From positions 930,001 to 994,000 of the forward strand of contig PUFA01000224.1 of the NCBI GenBank assembly GCA_003508835.1: a stretch of DNA of 64,000 nucleotides, read 5' to 3'. The notes under the pieces were generated by a model that was not told where the DNA came from, did no database searches, and was given only the letters and a program-made list of their open reading frames with translations. This stretch comes from Eonycteris spelaea. Taxonomy: Eukaryota; Chordata; Mammalia; Chiroptera; Pteropodidae. This document shows, in pieces, positions 53,040 through 64,000 of the stretch (position 1 is the first letter of the stretch; every line of letters starts with the position of its first letter). Made by a program: the position numbers and the translations under genes.

Positions 53040-53620
53040 TTTTGTATTGCTTTTAAGTACAGGTGAAAATTATATAAATTTGTATTCTTTTTTTTTCTCC
53101 TCAGCATTGAACCATAAGCATATTATCATATCATTAAGAACTCTTCCGAAACATAATTTTAATGAATCTATAAATTGTCTACACGCCCCAGCATTTTGCG
53201 GACTGTGGCGTTTCACTATTACTATAGAGCCGAAGCAAACATCTTTGTGTGCGAAATCTTTGACCCCAACTGTGTTTATTTTTCCAGGGCAGTTTCCTAG
53301 AATTGGAGCTACCAGGCAAAAGGGTGCTCAAGGACGTCCCAGCTGCTGAGCTGGAATCTAGAAAGAATGTAACAGCGTAATGTGGCCTCCAGAGTGTGTC
53401 TCTCTGCTCCAAGCAGCTTGTGTGACGAGCACTTCAGAACCCTGCCTCGCCGGTCGACTTTGCTTTTCCTCGATCCTTAGTGGACTTAAACTTTCCCCCC
53501 GCCCCAAATGTCTTGAGCATTTTTATGTCTCCTGTTTGCCTGTTCATAGTCTTCGCCCACCTGATCGCTGGCATCTCTGCGTGTTGTCCCAAGCGACAGG
53601 CGTGAGCCCTTGACCCACTG
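53040..53620 (-). mobile_element. L1 3' end, antisense
   Basis: 'gtttcctagaattggagcta', 'ccaggcaaaagggtgctcaa', 'cttgagcatttttatgtctc' and 'cttcgcccacctgatcgctg' are the reverse complement of L1M ORF2 end/3' UTR. Open frames here are shadows. Confidence 0.65.
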
Positions 53621-53939
53621 AGGACAGCATCCCTTTGTTTGCTTTACCTTTGAAAACCATTTTGCCCCCATTTGCCATTTTCTTCTGCTTTAGGTAAACA
53701 GATCGCCCCTGTGATTCATTAAATTGCTCTGTCTCTCTGGATTTGGGGGTAGCAGATTGCCCCGTGAGCTCAGTTCTGTAAAGGGGTCCAAGAGAAGTCA
53801 TTGATTTTTCAGGAGGTGGGTTTTTTTTTTTTCTTCTGCTTTTTCTTGGTTAAGGATGGGGGTAATGACTTGCAAGTTCTTTACATGTCAGAGCCGAAAC
53901 CAGGAATGATTTATTTTTTTCAGAAGCTTTTTAAATTCT
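53621..53939. other. No feature recognised; T run at 53820-53832
   Basis: AT-rich, may be more decayed antisense L1. Confidence 0.35.
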
Positions 53940-54085
53940 GAACTCAATTTCTCTAATGTTATAGGACTAGTCAACCATTAAAGAAGTTGAATGTGTAATT
54001 AAAAGGCTCCTAAAAAGAAATCTCCAGGCACAGATGGTTTCATTGGAGGAGTCTACCAAACATCGAACATTTCTAAAACGTTTTT
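53940..54085 (+). mobile_element. L1 ORF2 fragment (reverse transcriptase N-terminal side), sense
   Basis: 'gctcctaaaaagaaatctcc', 'aggcacagatggtttcattg' and 'agtctaccaaacatcgaaca' match the L1 ORF2 segment just before the reverse transcriptase core. It is opposite in orientation to the preceding L1 piece. Confidence 0.6.
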
Positions 54086-54407
54086 TCTTTTTTAATGCTC
54101 TGCCTGAATGATATTTCTTGATCTAATCCTCTCTTTCCATTACCACGAATTTTCATTTTAACCTAAAATGTATTTCTAGTTTGTGTGTCCAGTTACGTGT
54201 TTCTTTACGGCCTCGGTATTCTAGCCTTGTGCACTCCTTGGTGAATCATCATACTTTGCATTTCAGCACATTTTCTATTCCATTTGGAGCTTTAGTTCCC
54301 CTTCTCTTTCTCTGTATACTTCTTGACTTTGCTTTTAGAATTTTAAACGTGTGCAGATAGAAATGAATGAGAGGCATAGCATGGCTCCTTTGGATTTTCA
54401 CCACCAT

Positions 54408-54413
<6 letters not shown>
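54086..54413. other. No feature recognised
   Basis: T-rich sequence; nothing identifiable. Confidence 0.4.

Positions 54414-54458
<45 letters not shown>
54414..54458 (+). repeat. (GA)n microsatellite, uninterrupted
   Basis: About 22 perfect GA units. A mirror-symmetric homopurine tract of this length can adopt triplex (H-DNA) and bind GAGA-type factors. Confidence 0.97.
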
Positions 54459-54462
<4 letters not shown>

Positions 54463-56264
54463 CAGGACAACACTTAACCACTTCCCTGCTTTGTTCCATT
54501 CAGGGGCTGGTTCCCCCAGCTCTCTGTATCTGTGGCTGTGGAGGGGCATGTAACAGGTGCCATGATCTTTAAACATGGCACTGGGGGTTATTGGAATCAG
54601 GATTCATGCCCTCACTCTGAGCACCTTGTCACCCTCTTCTGGACTGTAGCACAGTGAGGCAAACAGGCCAGTAGCAGCAGGGCAGTGTGGGCACAGTCTG
54701 GGTCAGTCACTTCAGCTCTGCTCTAGGCCAGCAGAAATCTCGGGAGGTCCCTTAGGCCAGGATTCCTAAACCAGGCTGTAAGTCCAAAACAGGAGGAAAA
54801 CTCATCAAATACACATTCCTGGTCTCCACACTGAGAGGGCCTCAGAAGTTTTTACAAGACCCCCAATGTCATTCTGCTACATTACCAGTTTGGGAGACCT
54901 TCCATCCAGTGCATACCTCTGCACTGGAAGCAGCCTACCTCTATGGGTCTCAGAGCCTGTGAGAGGACTTCTTTCTTTGGAGATCTTTTTCAAGAAAACT
55001 CTTTGGGGTCACCCCTCTGTTGGTGTTCAATTATTAAACTTTCCTGAGCAACTCCCTCACCTCCTGAGTACACAGCCAGCTCCTGAGCAGGACGACCACA
55101 GGGCCTTGAGTCAACGCAAGAGATGGGAAGTTGGCTGGAGTTTCATTTCTGGGTGAGCAGTATGAAAGCTATTGTTGCATAACAGGTCCCCAGCTCCACA
55201 GCCAAGATTGGGATTTTAAAAGCAGCAGACGGAGATGCTGCTGTTTGCACCAGAACCAGTCCTGTGTGTCTCCTTTGGTCGGTGATGTTCACGGCCCTGG
55301 CAAGCATGTCAGATCTTCACAAAGCAGTGGTCTCTTATGCCCCCCTAGGAGGACCTCCCTTGCTCTCGCTGGGAGCATCTCCCGTTCTGACTCCAAGTCC
55401 ATTTCTCCAGCCTTGTCTAGTTAGCCCCCAACTCCTGAGCATGGCACCCCTGTCCCAGCATTCGCTGGGCAAACTCTCCTGTCCCGAGCAAAACTCCTCA
55501 TACTGGTCTTTGCCAACAGCTTGGAGCTTAGCAGGCAAGTGGTCCAGTCGTGGTCAAATTTGCTCAAAGCAGCACCAGCTTCAAACTCTCTCCTACACTT
55601 TGTCCCACTCTTGATCTGCTGGAGCAGCTAGTGCCGAGAGCAGCCAAAGGTGAACGTGGCAGCTGCCCAGGAATGGAGTTCCACGGAAGTGAGACCTATG
55701 ACCGTCCTAGTCTATTCTTAGATGCATGGTTCTGCTCTGCAAGCATTTTCCTTCTGTAATGCTGACCCAACCACACCCTGCTCCCATGGAGGAGAGAGCT
55801 GGAAAGCCCCATGAAGCAGGGCAGCCAAATTCCATGAGACCAGGTCACCGTGTGGGTCTGCCTGTCTGCCTTCCTCTCCGTCTGAGAAATAGGATCCTAC
55901 ACTGTCCTGACAACCATTGAGAACCCAGGTTTCTTGGGATCTCATTACCCTTGGGCAGGTAAGTGGCCCTTCCGCTTGCCTCTCCAAGGCCCTTTTAATA
56001 CTCAGTCACCTCCACCTAACCAAGGAGCAGAGCGCTGTCCAGGGCCCTAGCGCTTAACTATTCCCAAGGGAGATCGCAAGGCTTGTTTCTTTTTAGGGCA
56101 CCCTCAGGACTGCCAGGCACGCTTGCGTGGTCTGTGCACAGCACAGCTCCGTGGGGTGCCATTGACGCAGACTGGGGTGAAGGGGGCAGTGCCCTGCTAA
56201 CCCTAATCCTTCTTGTGTCCCCTGACCCCTCCTGATCCACCTGCGTTATGTGACTAAATCGGGG
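54459..56264. other. No firm feature; MER5A-like fragment 54755-54870
   Basis: 54755-54870 ('aaatacacattcctggtctc', 'cagaagtttttacaagaccc') resembles part of MER5A. The rest is non-repetitive with overlapping frames and no domains. Confidence 0.4.
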
Positions 56265-56455
56265 TTGGGCAACCTGTGGCCCACAGACCTGCCACCTGGG
56301 CACACAGCCACAGCCATTCATTTACATATTATCTCTGGCTACTTTTGCACTGGAAAGGTAGAGTCAAGCAGTTCCAGCAGACACCGTATGGCCAACAAAG
56401 TAAATAGAAAAGATCACTATCTGGCCCTTTACAGAAAAAGGGTGCCAGCCGCTGC
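56265..56455 (+). mobile_element. Non-autonomous hAT-type DNA transposon, copy 3
   Basis: 'gttgggcaacctgtggccca', 'gcacacagccacagccattc' and 'tggccctttacagaaaaagg' with 'gccgctgctcc' end. Same family as 21850 and 37568; more diverged internally. Confidence 0.7.
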
Positions 56456-56589
56456 TCCAAATGGCAGGTGCTTGGTATATTCTTTCACCCCATTGTCCAA
56501 ATCCCCCAGGGCCTCAACCTCGCTGGGCCTTCCCAATGCTTCAAAATCAGGTCAGACGCACTGAGATTCGCCTATAAGCTCTGATCTCA

Positions 56590-56760
56590 TCTCATCTTGC
56601 AAGTCATTTAACCTCTCAGGGCTCTGTCTCTTTATGGGAATGGTGACAGTACCTGCCTCATGGATGCCGGGCCAGTGACGGGACCTATGAGACCTGCAGG
56701 CAGTTATTAAGCACATTCTACATGTGACGAAGCTGAGGTCTGAGAGGTGGTTTCTCAAGG
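56590..56760 (+). repeat. MIR SINE remnant (composite)
   Basis: Sense MIR core ('caagtcatttaacctctcag') to about 56700, then an antisense-like piece ('gtgacgaagctgaggtctga'). Confidence 0.5.
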
Positions 56761-57019
56761 CTGAGAGGGGCAGATGAGCTGGCTCATGAGAACATGGGAC
56801 ACACAGCTGTCCTCCGCTCGATGCTCGTTTTCCGCTTCCTTTCTTTGCCTTCTTGCTCTCTCCCTTCCCTCTCCTCCCCTCAAACTCACCATCAAACCCT
56901 TCCCGAGGATGTGGCCAGGGACCCCGCACCTCCGGGCCAATCCTGCACTATTATTTATAATGTTTGGCACAAAACTGTGCAAAAGGGAGACCAAATGAAA
57001 AGAACTCCGAAAGGAATGA

Positions 57020-57180
57020 GAAAGACTATTTTGGTTCCATTGTCCAGCCACCACTTGTTAGCTGTGTGATCTTGGGCGAGTCACTTAACCTCTCTCACCA
57101 TTGTTTTCCTCCTCTATAAAGTGGAGGTTTTTGGAGATACCTTTTAAACGTGCCTGGTCCCGACCCGCACCCTCCCTGTA
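57020..57180 (+). repeat. MIR SINE, core well preserved
   Basis: 'ttagctgtgtgatcttgggc', 'gagtcacttaacctctctca' and 'ctctataaagtggaggt' match MIR closely. Confidence 0.8.
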
Positions 57181-57219
57181 TACACGTCCACATTTGCATG
57201 GATGAAATCCAAAATCTTG

Positions 57220-57600
57220 TGAGGTACGCGGAACGGGTAATAAGGATGAAATTAGGTATTTGTGACACCTTTTATAAAAATGCTGTGCTTTCTGTCTTTA
57301 TCCACAGGATAGTCTCTGCCAGCCTCATTGTAAGGTCACTGCAATTGTGTGTCCTTTTAAGTCGTCATTATCAGGGAAGGGACCTAATGCTTTTTCACAA
57401 CGGTAGATCTCTTGGGAGCTCTGTCCAAGGCCATCATGATTAGATTGTCATGAAAATTTTAAAAGCTCATTTTTAAATGAACCTGCTTATTCGTTGCTGC
57501 TCCTAGTTGCCTGGTCTCGCTCCCAGACAATGGTTTAGAAAACGAGGGCACCTGTGCTATTATTCGCAATGCTGAGCCACCCAGCACATTAAAAAAAGGG
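57220..57600. other. Candidate conserved non-coding block
   Basis: Low-CpG, non-repetitive sequence: 'ggatgaaattaggtatttgt', 'taaaaatgctgtgctttctg', 'gtcgtcattatcagggaagg', 'tcatgattagattgtcatga' (imperfect palindrome). Texture only. Confidence 0.4.
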
Positions 57601-57760
57601 CAGTGAGAATGCCGGCTGCCCAAATGCTGAGGGAGGGTCTCCGTGTTTTCCTGTATCCAGGGCTTTACGTGCGAGGCTCAGTGGTGTTCATTTGGAGTGC
57701 TCAGGTCTTATTCCTCTTCCTTGGTTCCCGGCTGTGTCTACAATAGTGAATGTTGCTCAA

Positions 57761-57763
<3 letters not shown>

Positions 57764-57847
<84 letters not shown>

Positions 57848-57850
57848 AGA
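57764..57850 (+). repeat. (GT)n(GA)n(G)n compound microsatellite
   Basis: About 22 GT units, 15 GA units and a run of ten G in direct succession. Each part favours a different non-B structure (Z-DNA, triplex, G-rich). Confidence 0.97.
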
Positions 57851-57899
57851 TACCTGACTTAATGGCCTCCCCTTATCCCCACAGGCCAAAGATTAATGA

Positions 57900-58220
57900 A
57901 TGATGAGGATGATGTCAGCACCAATTCACAGGTCACAAGACTGTGATTCTCAGAATTCCAGATCTTACTTCCTCAGTCTCAGTGTAGTAAATAAATTCAT
58001 TAGTATCGGCTGATTATTTTTAATTCCTTGTCAGCACTGGAGAGTGGAGATATGGAGGAAATATATCAGGAGCATCACCTTTTAGGGTTTTAATGGGTTG
58101 GTTTTAGGGAATCATGAATAGTTTCCATCACGAGTTTAAAATCACTCACCCTCAAATTCTTTTGCTGATTTCCAGACTAATAAGACTTCATTAATCTTAT
58201 CCTATAGTTGGTGCCATGGG
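57900..58220. other. Candidate conserved non-coding block
   Basis: 'gtaaataaattcattagtat', 'ctgattatttttaattcctt', 'aataagacttcattaatctt'. AT-rich with homeobox-like cores. Texture only. Confidence 0.35.
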
Positions 58221-60039
58221 GTTCTGAGCAATGCAGGATACTGGGGTACTTCCCTATCTGAAGTTGTTGGAACGTTCCTGATTGATGAGAATTTGGTATT
58301 TCTCAAGAACTTAACCATTTTGCTTTTGTTGGCTTGGTTAGTAAAAATTCACCGCACTAGGGCTGTTAGATTACAACGAGCCAGCATGACTCTAACCGTA
58401 AGTATGAGAAACACAATTCCAGAGAGGGCAGAGGCCTCGGGAAACAATGGACCAACAAAATGTCGCAAGGTTCTGGAACCACTGGTGGACAGGGCAAGCC
58501 AGGCCTGTGAGGCCAGGAACGGCTCAAGACAAAAGGGCTTCAAAGGAAGTGGCTTTTGAGAGACGAGCCAGAAATGGCTTCCAGGCAGATGATCGACTGT
58601 CAACTCTATTTAGGTTTTATCTCAGCTACGTTTGGGGGCCTCACTCTCTAAAAAGAGTGCAAATCCCACAGTGCTTTCCCTGCATTGTCTAACCCCCGTT
58701 TACACGTCTACCGTGAAGCAGAACATCCACAGATTGCGGCCTGTGGCCACGGCAGGCTGATGGTAAGTGAAGCACAGAAACCAGACGTGAGCACGTCTTT
58801 CAGCAAGACGAGCCTCTCCCTCGCCCGGCCTCAAGCTTGCACGAAAAGAACCCTGGGACACGCTGATCTTGAAGTCTGATCCCGGAGTTTGCTTCCAGTC
58901 CCGCTGAGGAAGATCCTACTGGGGACCAACGCACCCACTGACAACAGTCATGAACTGGGCACTATCGAGGAACCGCCACCGAAGGCACTGGAGAATGGAC
59001 AAAAAGCGAGGAGGCCTGGGAAGGGACTTGACGTTTGGAATGGGAGGAGAGCAGCATTGTCACAGCTCTGAGCCCGCGTGAAGGTCATACCTTGGTGACC
59101 AGGTGGGAAGGGGACCAGAACCCTGGTAGAAAACCTGCGGATCTTTCTGGCGTCAAGAACCAGAGGACAGAATTTAGGGCGAGCAGAGTCACGGCAAAAC
59201 AATGAAGGGAGGAGTCCTGGGAAGGCGAGGGTCAGGGAGAGGAGCGTCAAAATCTGAATATCATCTCTGCTCAGATTTCTGGCTCTCTTATAGCTAAGGA
59301 GAAAATAACTGAACTGAGATCCCAGCTGCCACCAAGAAACAGCCCTGGTAGCTTGAGTCCCACCAAATTAACTGCCTGATATGCTACACGAAAAATTGAC
59401 CCTCCTCTGTCAGCTGTGTTGGGTCATGGACATAGTGGGCGGGGAGGGGGGGATTAAAATGTAGGTTCCCAGGCCCCACCCACAGATCTGCGGATTCAAA
59501 ATCTCTCAGTGTAGCGCCTCAACTCTACATCCGTGACAAGTGGCCTTGATGGCTCAGGCACACGAGAGTCCGAGGCCGCTGCTCTGAGAGCTGGCACAGT
59601 CCACATCTCATGCTCACATTTTGCTGAACTAGGCTGAGCTTGAGGGCGTGGTGTCTGTCTCTGGCTGCCAAGGAAGATGTGTCAGCTGCCTACATCTTCG
59701 GCGCTGGCCACACGGAGCCGAGAGGTCACTCCGAGGCACAGATGGAGATGCTTCACTCCTTCAGACGATGACCGAGAGCTGGCACGGAAGGCGGCCGTGC
59801 GGAGACGGGTCGGATGTCTGCCAGCAGCCCTCTGCGGGCCGGCACGCGGCCTCCCTCCTCTGCCATCCTCCATCCCGCACGCTCCGCGTACCCTCCCCTA
59901 GTGCCCCTCCCACCGCGTGGAAAGCATTTCCGAGTCTCGAATAGATAGATATACGTTCAGTACGTGCTGGGGTTTTCACAAATCGGCAGAAATACAGCAA
60001 GCTGGTTGGCACGGGAAGGTGAAATGCCAGTCGTTCACG
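58221..60039. other. No feature recognised; MER5A-like hint 59440-59530
   Basis: 59440-59530 ('ttcccaggccccacccacag') recalls MER5A. Short frames only. 59780-59930 is moderately CpG-rich. Confidence 0.35.
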
Positions 60040-60640
60040 TCTGGCATGACACTTTGTCTCAACACTTAATTGTTTCTATTGCTGTAGCTTCCAATTATAA
60101 AAAAAACATTCATAGGTAAATACTAGGAAACAGCTGTTAATGAGCATGACAAACACAGCAAGAATGGTTCTAATGCACTTATGTCTCCACCTTGGTCATC
60201 GTGACAAACGTCTCTTCCTATTACCAAGGAGGAAATGGGCCCAGTCATTTAGCTTTTCGTGCCTGTCTCCGTGACAAGTGTCGTCACACAATGTGGCAAA
60301 CCTGATTTGGAACTCTCAGCCAAGTGATCCCTCTCTCAAAATGAATGCAATGTTTCTTATGGAACATGTAGGCTTGGTTATTCTCAATTGTCAAAGAATT
60401 AATGGGCATGTCATGGAAACCTTTTAAGTCTTGAGTATATACAATTTAAAGGATTAAAACACGGCGGAGTAAAATTTCTTACCCATTCATTTAGAAAACT
60501 ACTTGCTAAAAGTATTTTTCAATTTTAGATCTGGTCGTTAATCTAATCGAGCGATCATAAAGCAGGACTACAGCCAGTAAACACAAATTTAACCAGTTCT
60601 AATTTAATGTAACATTAAAATTTTTTCCTAAGAGTTTTCA
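60040..60640. other. Strongest candidate conserved non-coding block
   Basis: About 600 bp with no repeat signature, smooth AT-rich composition, no microsatellite and few CpG. Includes 'tccaattataaaaaaaacat', 'ttaatgagcatgacaaacac', 'gaattaatgggcatgtcatg', 'gtcgttaatctaatcgagcg'. Several TAAT/ATTA cores. It resembles developmental enhancers; only alignment can confirm. Confidence 0.45.
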
Positions 60641-61334
60641 GAGGTAATAACAGGACAGATATAGTAGTGCATATGAGATGGGGGGAGAGAGAAACAGAGG
60701 AAGAGCTTAATAGATACAGAGAAACATTCTAATTCAACGAGTGGAAGCAATAGAAGACAAATGAGAAGGGCCGTCTAGTTTCGGGACTGCGTTTGCTAGA
60801 GGGAACAGAGACAGACCAGCTATGGCTTCAGAGAGTATTTTTCAGTAAGTGAATTACTGAGGCTTTCAGCCTTCGTATCCTGAACACCTGTCTCTCTTCC
60901 CCAGTCTGGGTCTGCACATCCGTACAGATAGCCCCATAGCTGGTAAGCGCCTTTAGCTAGCTTCTTACCTATTCACAAACGAGCAGAAATATGAACCCAG
61001 CTTTTTTCTTGTATTTTGTATGGTTTCCATTAAAGTGTCATTAATGCGCATGGATCCAGAATTTACAAAAGCACATATAACACAATCGTCCTTCAAAACT
61101 AATCACTATTAATAAACTCATGTACGTTTATTCTCTCCAAATTGTCTATTTATAGGAGTTATATTTATATAACTTCAGAGACACAATTACATGTTTGTAT
61201 ATATTTATATATCTGTGGGTATGTGTGTGTGCATGTATGTATATGCGTGTTTGTATACATATGAAATATTCTGAATTTTTTGTCTTTTTTTAACTGAAGA
61301 TGTTTTAGAACTTTTCCATATTGTCACTTACAGA
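60641..61334. other. AT-rich sequence, unassigned
   Basis: Includes short TATA/TGTG alternation at 61195-61265. Nothing identifiable. Confidence 0.4.
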
Positions 61335-61700
61335 TCTACCTCATTTTCCCCCCAGCTCTATTGAGATATTATTGACATGTAACAAAAGTTTAAGGTATAA
61401 AATGTGATGATCTGATACGGATATATACTGGAATTTCTACAGTAAAGCAAAATATCCATAGATTGCTACACCTCCTTTTTCAGACTGCATAATATCCCAG
61501 TGTATGGATGTGCTGGAATTTAATCAGATACGTTGTTGGGTTCCAGACTTCTAATATTACATTGTTGCAAAGGTGCAGATATATTTATAGGATTGAAAAC
61601 TGGAAATGAAATTGCTGTCAGGTGGTAGGAAGCACTTATCATTTTACAGTATATTGTCAATACATTTTACCGGTATTTCCAACTGAAATTTATAATCACA
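61335..61700 (-). mobile_element. L1 3' UTR, antisense, copy 1
   Basis: 'agctctattgagatattatt', 'agtttaaggtataaaatgtg', 'taatatcccagtgtatggat' and 'gaaattgctgtcaggtgg' are antisense old L1 3' UTR. Confidence 0.65.
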
Positions 61701-62234
61701 GGGGTTTTACTTGATTTTATTCTTGAACTTTTGTGCTATAAATCTGGGCTCTGAATTCCACTGACATATTTGCTTTATCATCTATACACAGTTTCAAAAT
61801 GACACCACCAATATCCTTGCTAAAAATAAAAACATTGAGTGCAGTTTGATTTCTTCCATCGGGGAAGTTCAGACAAAATGTTGGGCTTTAAAGTCACTTG
61901 AAGTAACTCTTCTAAGTGTGGTTATACCTCCAACTTGACAGTTGTTTTAAAGGGTTGATCTTTTTTTAAAAAATAGAAAATACTGACAGGGCCCCAAAGT
62001 AAAAAAGTATGAAATAAGATAGAGACCTAGTTGCCAACGCCATCCAGCTCCCTACCACCACTCCTGAGGGAATTGATTTATTAGTTATTGGCATAACTAA
62101 TTCTTCCATTGCATTTTTTAAAAATAGAAGAAAATGTTTGTTTTTTCATTTGTCTCCTCCTTTCTTAGCACACCATACACCTTATTCCTTACCTCCGCTA
62201 CTCAGGAGAGAACTCCAGAATAGTCTATAGAAAG
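61701..62234. other. Unassigned, AT-rich
   Basis: May be L1-derived or unique; no landmarks. Confidence 0.35.
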
Positions 62235-63180
62235 AGCGCTCATTTCTTTTCCCAGTTGTACAGTATTCCATGGTATGAATGTATGAAATTTTCTTCCATC
62301 AACCCATTCTCAATGGAGGTTTGGGTGGCTTCCAATCTTTAGCTGTTATAAATAGCGCTGTAATGAAACACTATTTCATATTTTTGCCAATGCACCTCAG
62401 GTAGATTCTTAGAAGTGAGACTGCCTGGCTGAAGGATAAACTCTTATTTACCTTTGCTAGTTATTAACAAATTCCATCCATAGGAATTTGTACTTTTTAG
62501 AGTGCCTGTTTCCTCACCGGCTTAGCAAGAACAGAGTGTACTGTGTAAGCTGGATTTTTCCCAATCTGATGGGTAAAAAATGGTATCTGTTTAAATTTGC
62601 ATTTCCCTTATGTATATTCTCGTATTTTTAAGGTCCATTTGCATTTTGTTTTCTATAAACTGTTTATATCTTTTGCCCATTCTTTCAGGTTCTTCTCAAA
62701 GTTTAGAAATTCTTCCTATATTAGGCCTATATTTGCCTTTTGCGATAATGTTGCAAATACTTTGCCATTTCTTTATTTACTTTTTAGCTTTGCTTTTTTT
62801 TGGCCACTCAAAACTTTTATTTTTTTAAAGATATAAACTTCCTTGTATTACTTCTGGATTTCCAGTCACAGGAAAGTTTTCAGATTATAAAGGAATTCAT
62901 TTATGTTTTCTTCTAGTTATTTAAAAGGTTTCATTTTCACGACTGGGCCTCTGATCCATTCAGAGTTTATCTTTGTGTACCCATGTGAAAAATGCACTCA
63001 ATTTTATTTTCTTCCATGTAGTTAACTGTATCTGTCTCAACATCATTTTTAAAGTCTTTTCCTCCATTAATAAAGATACTTCCTTTATCATACATTAAAT
63101 TCCTGGACTTTATATTATATAGTATAATATTTGGTAGGGTTATCCCTCCTTCTCCACTCTTCTTTTCTAGGGTGCTTCTG
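62235..63180 (-). mobile_element. L1 3' UTR and ORF2 3' end, antisense, copy 2
   Basis: 'acagtattccatggtatgaa', 'taaatttgcatttcccttat', 'tatatcttttgcccattctt', 'gatccattcagagtttatct' and 'tctgtctcaacatcattttt' proceed from 3' UTR into ORF2 on the minus strand. It repeats the 'tattccat...tatgaa' position already seen at about 61490, so this is a second copy. Open frames here are shadows. Confidence 0.75.
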
Positions 63181-63334
63181 GCTATTAATGTTTATTCTTT
63201 CTAATACCTTTATACAGGAAAAAACATTCATTTTACTGGCTAGTATACCCTTTGAATATCAACATAAAAATATAAATACATAAAATATAAATATCACAAA
63301 ATGTATATAAAATATATATTTAAAGGGAGACAGT
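63181..63334. repeat. AT-rich low-complexity stretch
   Basis: 63255-63325 is nearly pure A/T with 'ataaatac' and 'atataaa' repetition. Confidence 0.7.
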
Positions 63335-64000
63335 TGCCAAGTGTTTTGCAGATGATATTCTGAAACCCATTCTAGACAAAATTCTGTTTGAAAATAAGAA
63401 GGAAACCAGTCATGCTAAGGGATGTGTGGGCGGGGTGAAGCCACGCACGGAGGCGACAGTGGCCCTGGGCAGCCTTCCGTCAGAATGGCGACGAGTGCTG
63501 CTGATCACTCTCTGGGCCCACGCTCCTGAGATGATGCGCATGAACAGACTGGGCCATGCTGAACACTCCAGAAAATGTACAGCAGCTGTCACGTTGTGAC
63601 TATCACAGTAAAATTTATTCTGTAAGATAAAGTTAAAGTACACTGTGCATAATTTAAGAAAGATGAAATACTGTAATAGATTAAAAAAAAAAACCCATTT
63701 AGCACCTACTGGATCATCAGGAGTTTGAGGATTATGACTTTCTCTGATAGATCAAGCTTCATGAGATTACATATATGATAGCCCGAGGTAAAATCTAACT
63801 TTTAAAAAGGATTATGAAAATAGTTTTCAACTAAAGCAAAATCAGTCGGTAGGAAACTAAGTTCTGCTTGACATTTGTCTACATTTTTTTTTTCCCTGAA
63901 TCACTTGACATATCTGTGGTCAGAAACCCCACTTACTAAGTGAACCTAGTAACTTCCCTTCAAGGCTGGGACCGAGTTTCCTGCACAAAAACTCTCCTGT
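63335..64000. other. No feature recognised
   Basis: 63420-63560 is a short GC-rich patch in AT-rich flanks, without repeat or coding evidence. The window ends in unassigned sequence. Confidence 0.4.

Noticed and set aside
62597..62836. Hydrophobic 79-aa and 72-aa frames resembling a membrane peptide
   Set aside because: They are translations of T-rich antisense L1 sequence; the Phe/Leu richness is compositional.
1..64000. CRISPR arrays, prophage, operons or other prokaryotic systems
   Set aside because: The window is full of mammalian LINE, SINE, LTR and DNA-transposon remnants and microsatellites; no regular repeat-spacer structure or prokaryotic gene layout exists.

Overview
The window looks like nuclear DNA from a placental mammal: non-coding, intronic or intergenic. 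I found no exon, intact gene, tRNA gene, CRISPR array or bacterial-style operon. Open reading frames are short, overlap on both strands, and mostly run through old repeats or GC-rich sequence, so I annotate no CDS. Recognisable landmarks are ancient mammalian repeats (L2, MIR, L1M-type LINE-1, MLT1/MaLR LTRs, hAT and Tigger DNA transposons), microsatellites, and AT-rich blocks that look non-repetitive. All repeat names come from memory of consensus sequences; no RepeatMasker or database search was run.

Organism: two features point to a bat, most likely a fruit bat (Pteropodidae). One is a 5S-rRNA-derived SINE at 1081-1269 with a poly(A) tail and target-site duplications; SINEs of this origin have been described in megabats. 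The other is LINE-1 3' ends at 5436-5685 and 42490-43085 that resemble bat L1. The usual SINEs of carnivores, horses, ruminants, primates and rodents are absent. This assignment is inference.

Layout. 1-2.3 kb: a decayed L1 (ORF1 end, inter-ORF, ORF2 endonuclease part) carrying the 5S SINE. 2.3-5.7 kb: an L2 interrupted by an unidentified repeat, a polypyrimidine/polypurine stretch, an LTR-like element containing five 16-bp units that each fuse an ETS-like and an AP-1-like motif, and an L1 insertion with perfect 15-bp target duplications. 5.7-17 kb: largely unique sequence with MIRs, an antisense L2, a hAT element and microsatellites. 17-36 kb: GC-rich, with antisense L2 remnants, a CpG-dense orphan island (25.1-26.2 kb), a (GGAA)n tract, a Tigger element, a degenerate minisatellite and a strong CTCF-like motif at 35.33 kb. 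36-44 kb: L1, hAT and MIR nests. 44-54 kb: two Tigger-type elements, an inverted pair of MLT1 LTRs and L1 fragments. 54-64 kb: long simple repeats, an AT-rich block at 60.0-60.6 kb that is a good conserved-element candidate, and two antisense L1 copies.

If the window has a function it is probably regulatory. Comparative alignment and chromatin data would be needed to test that.
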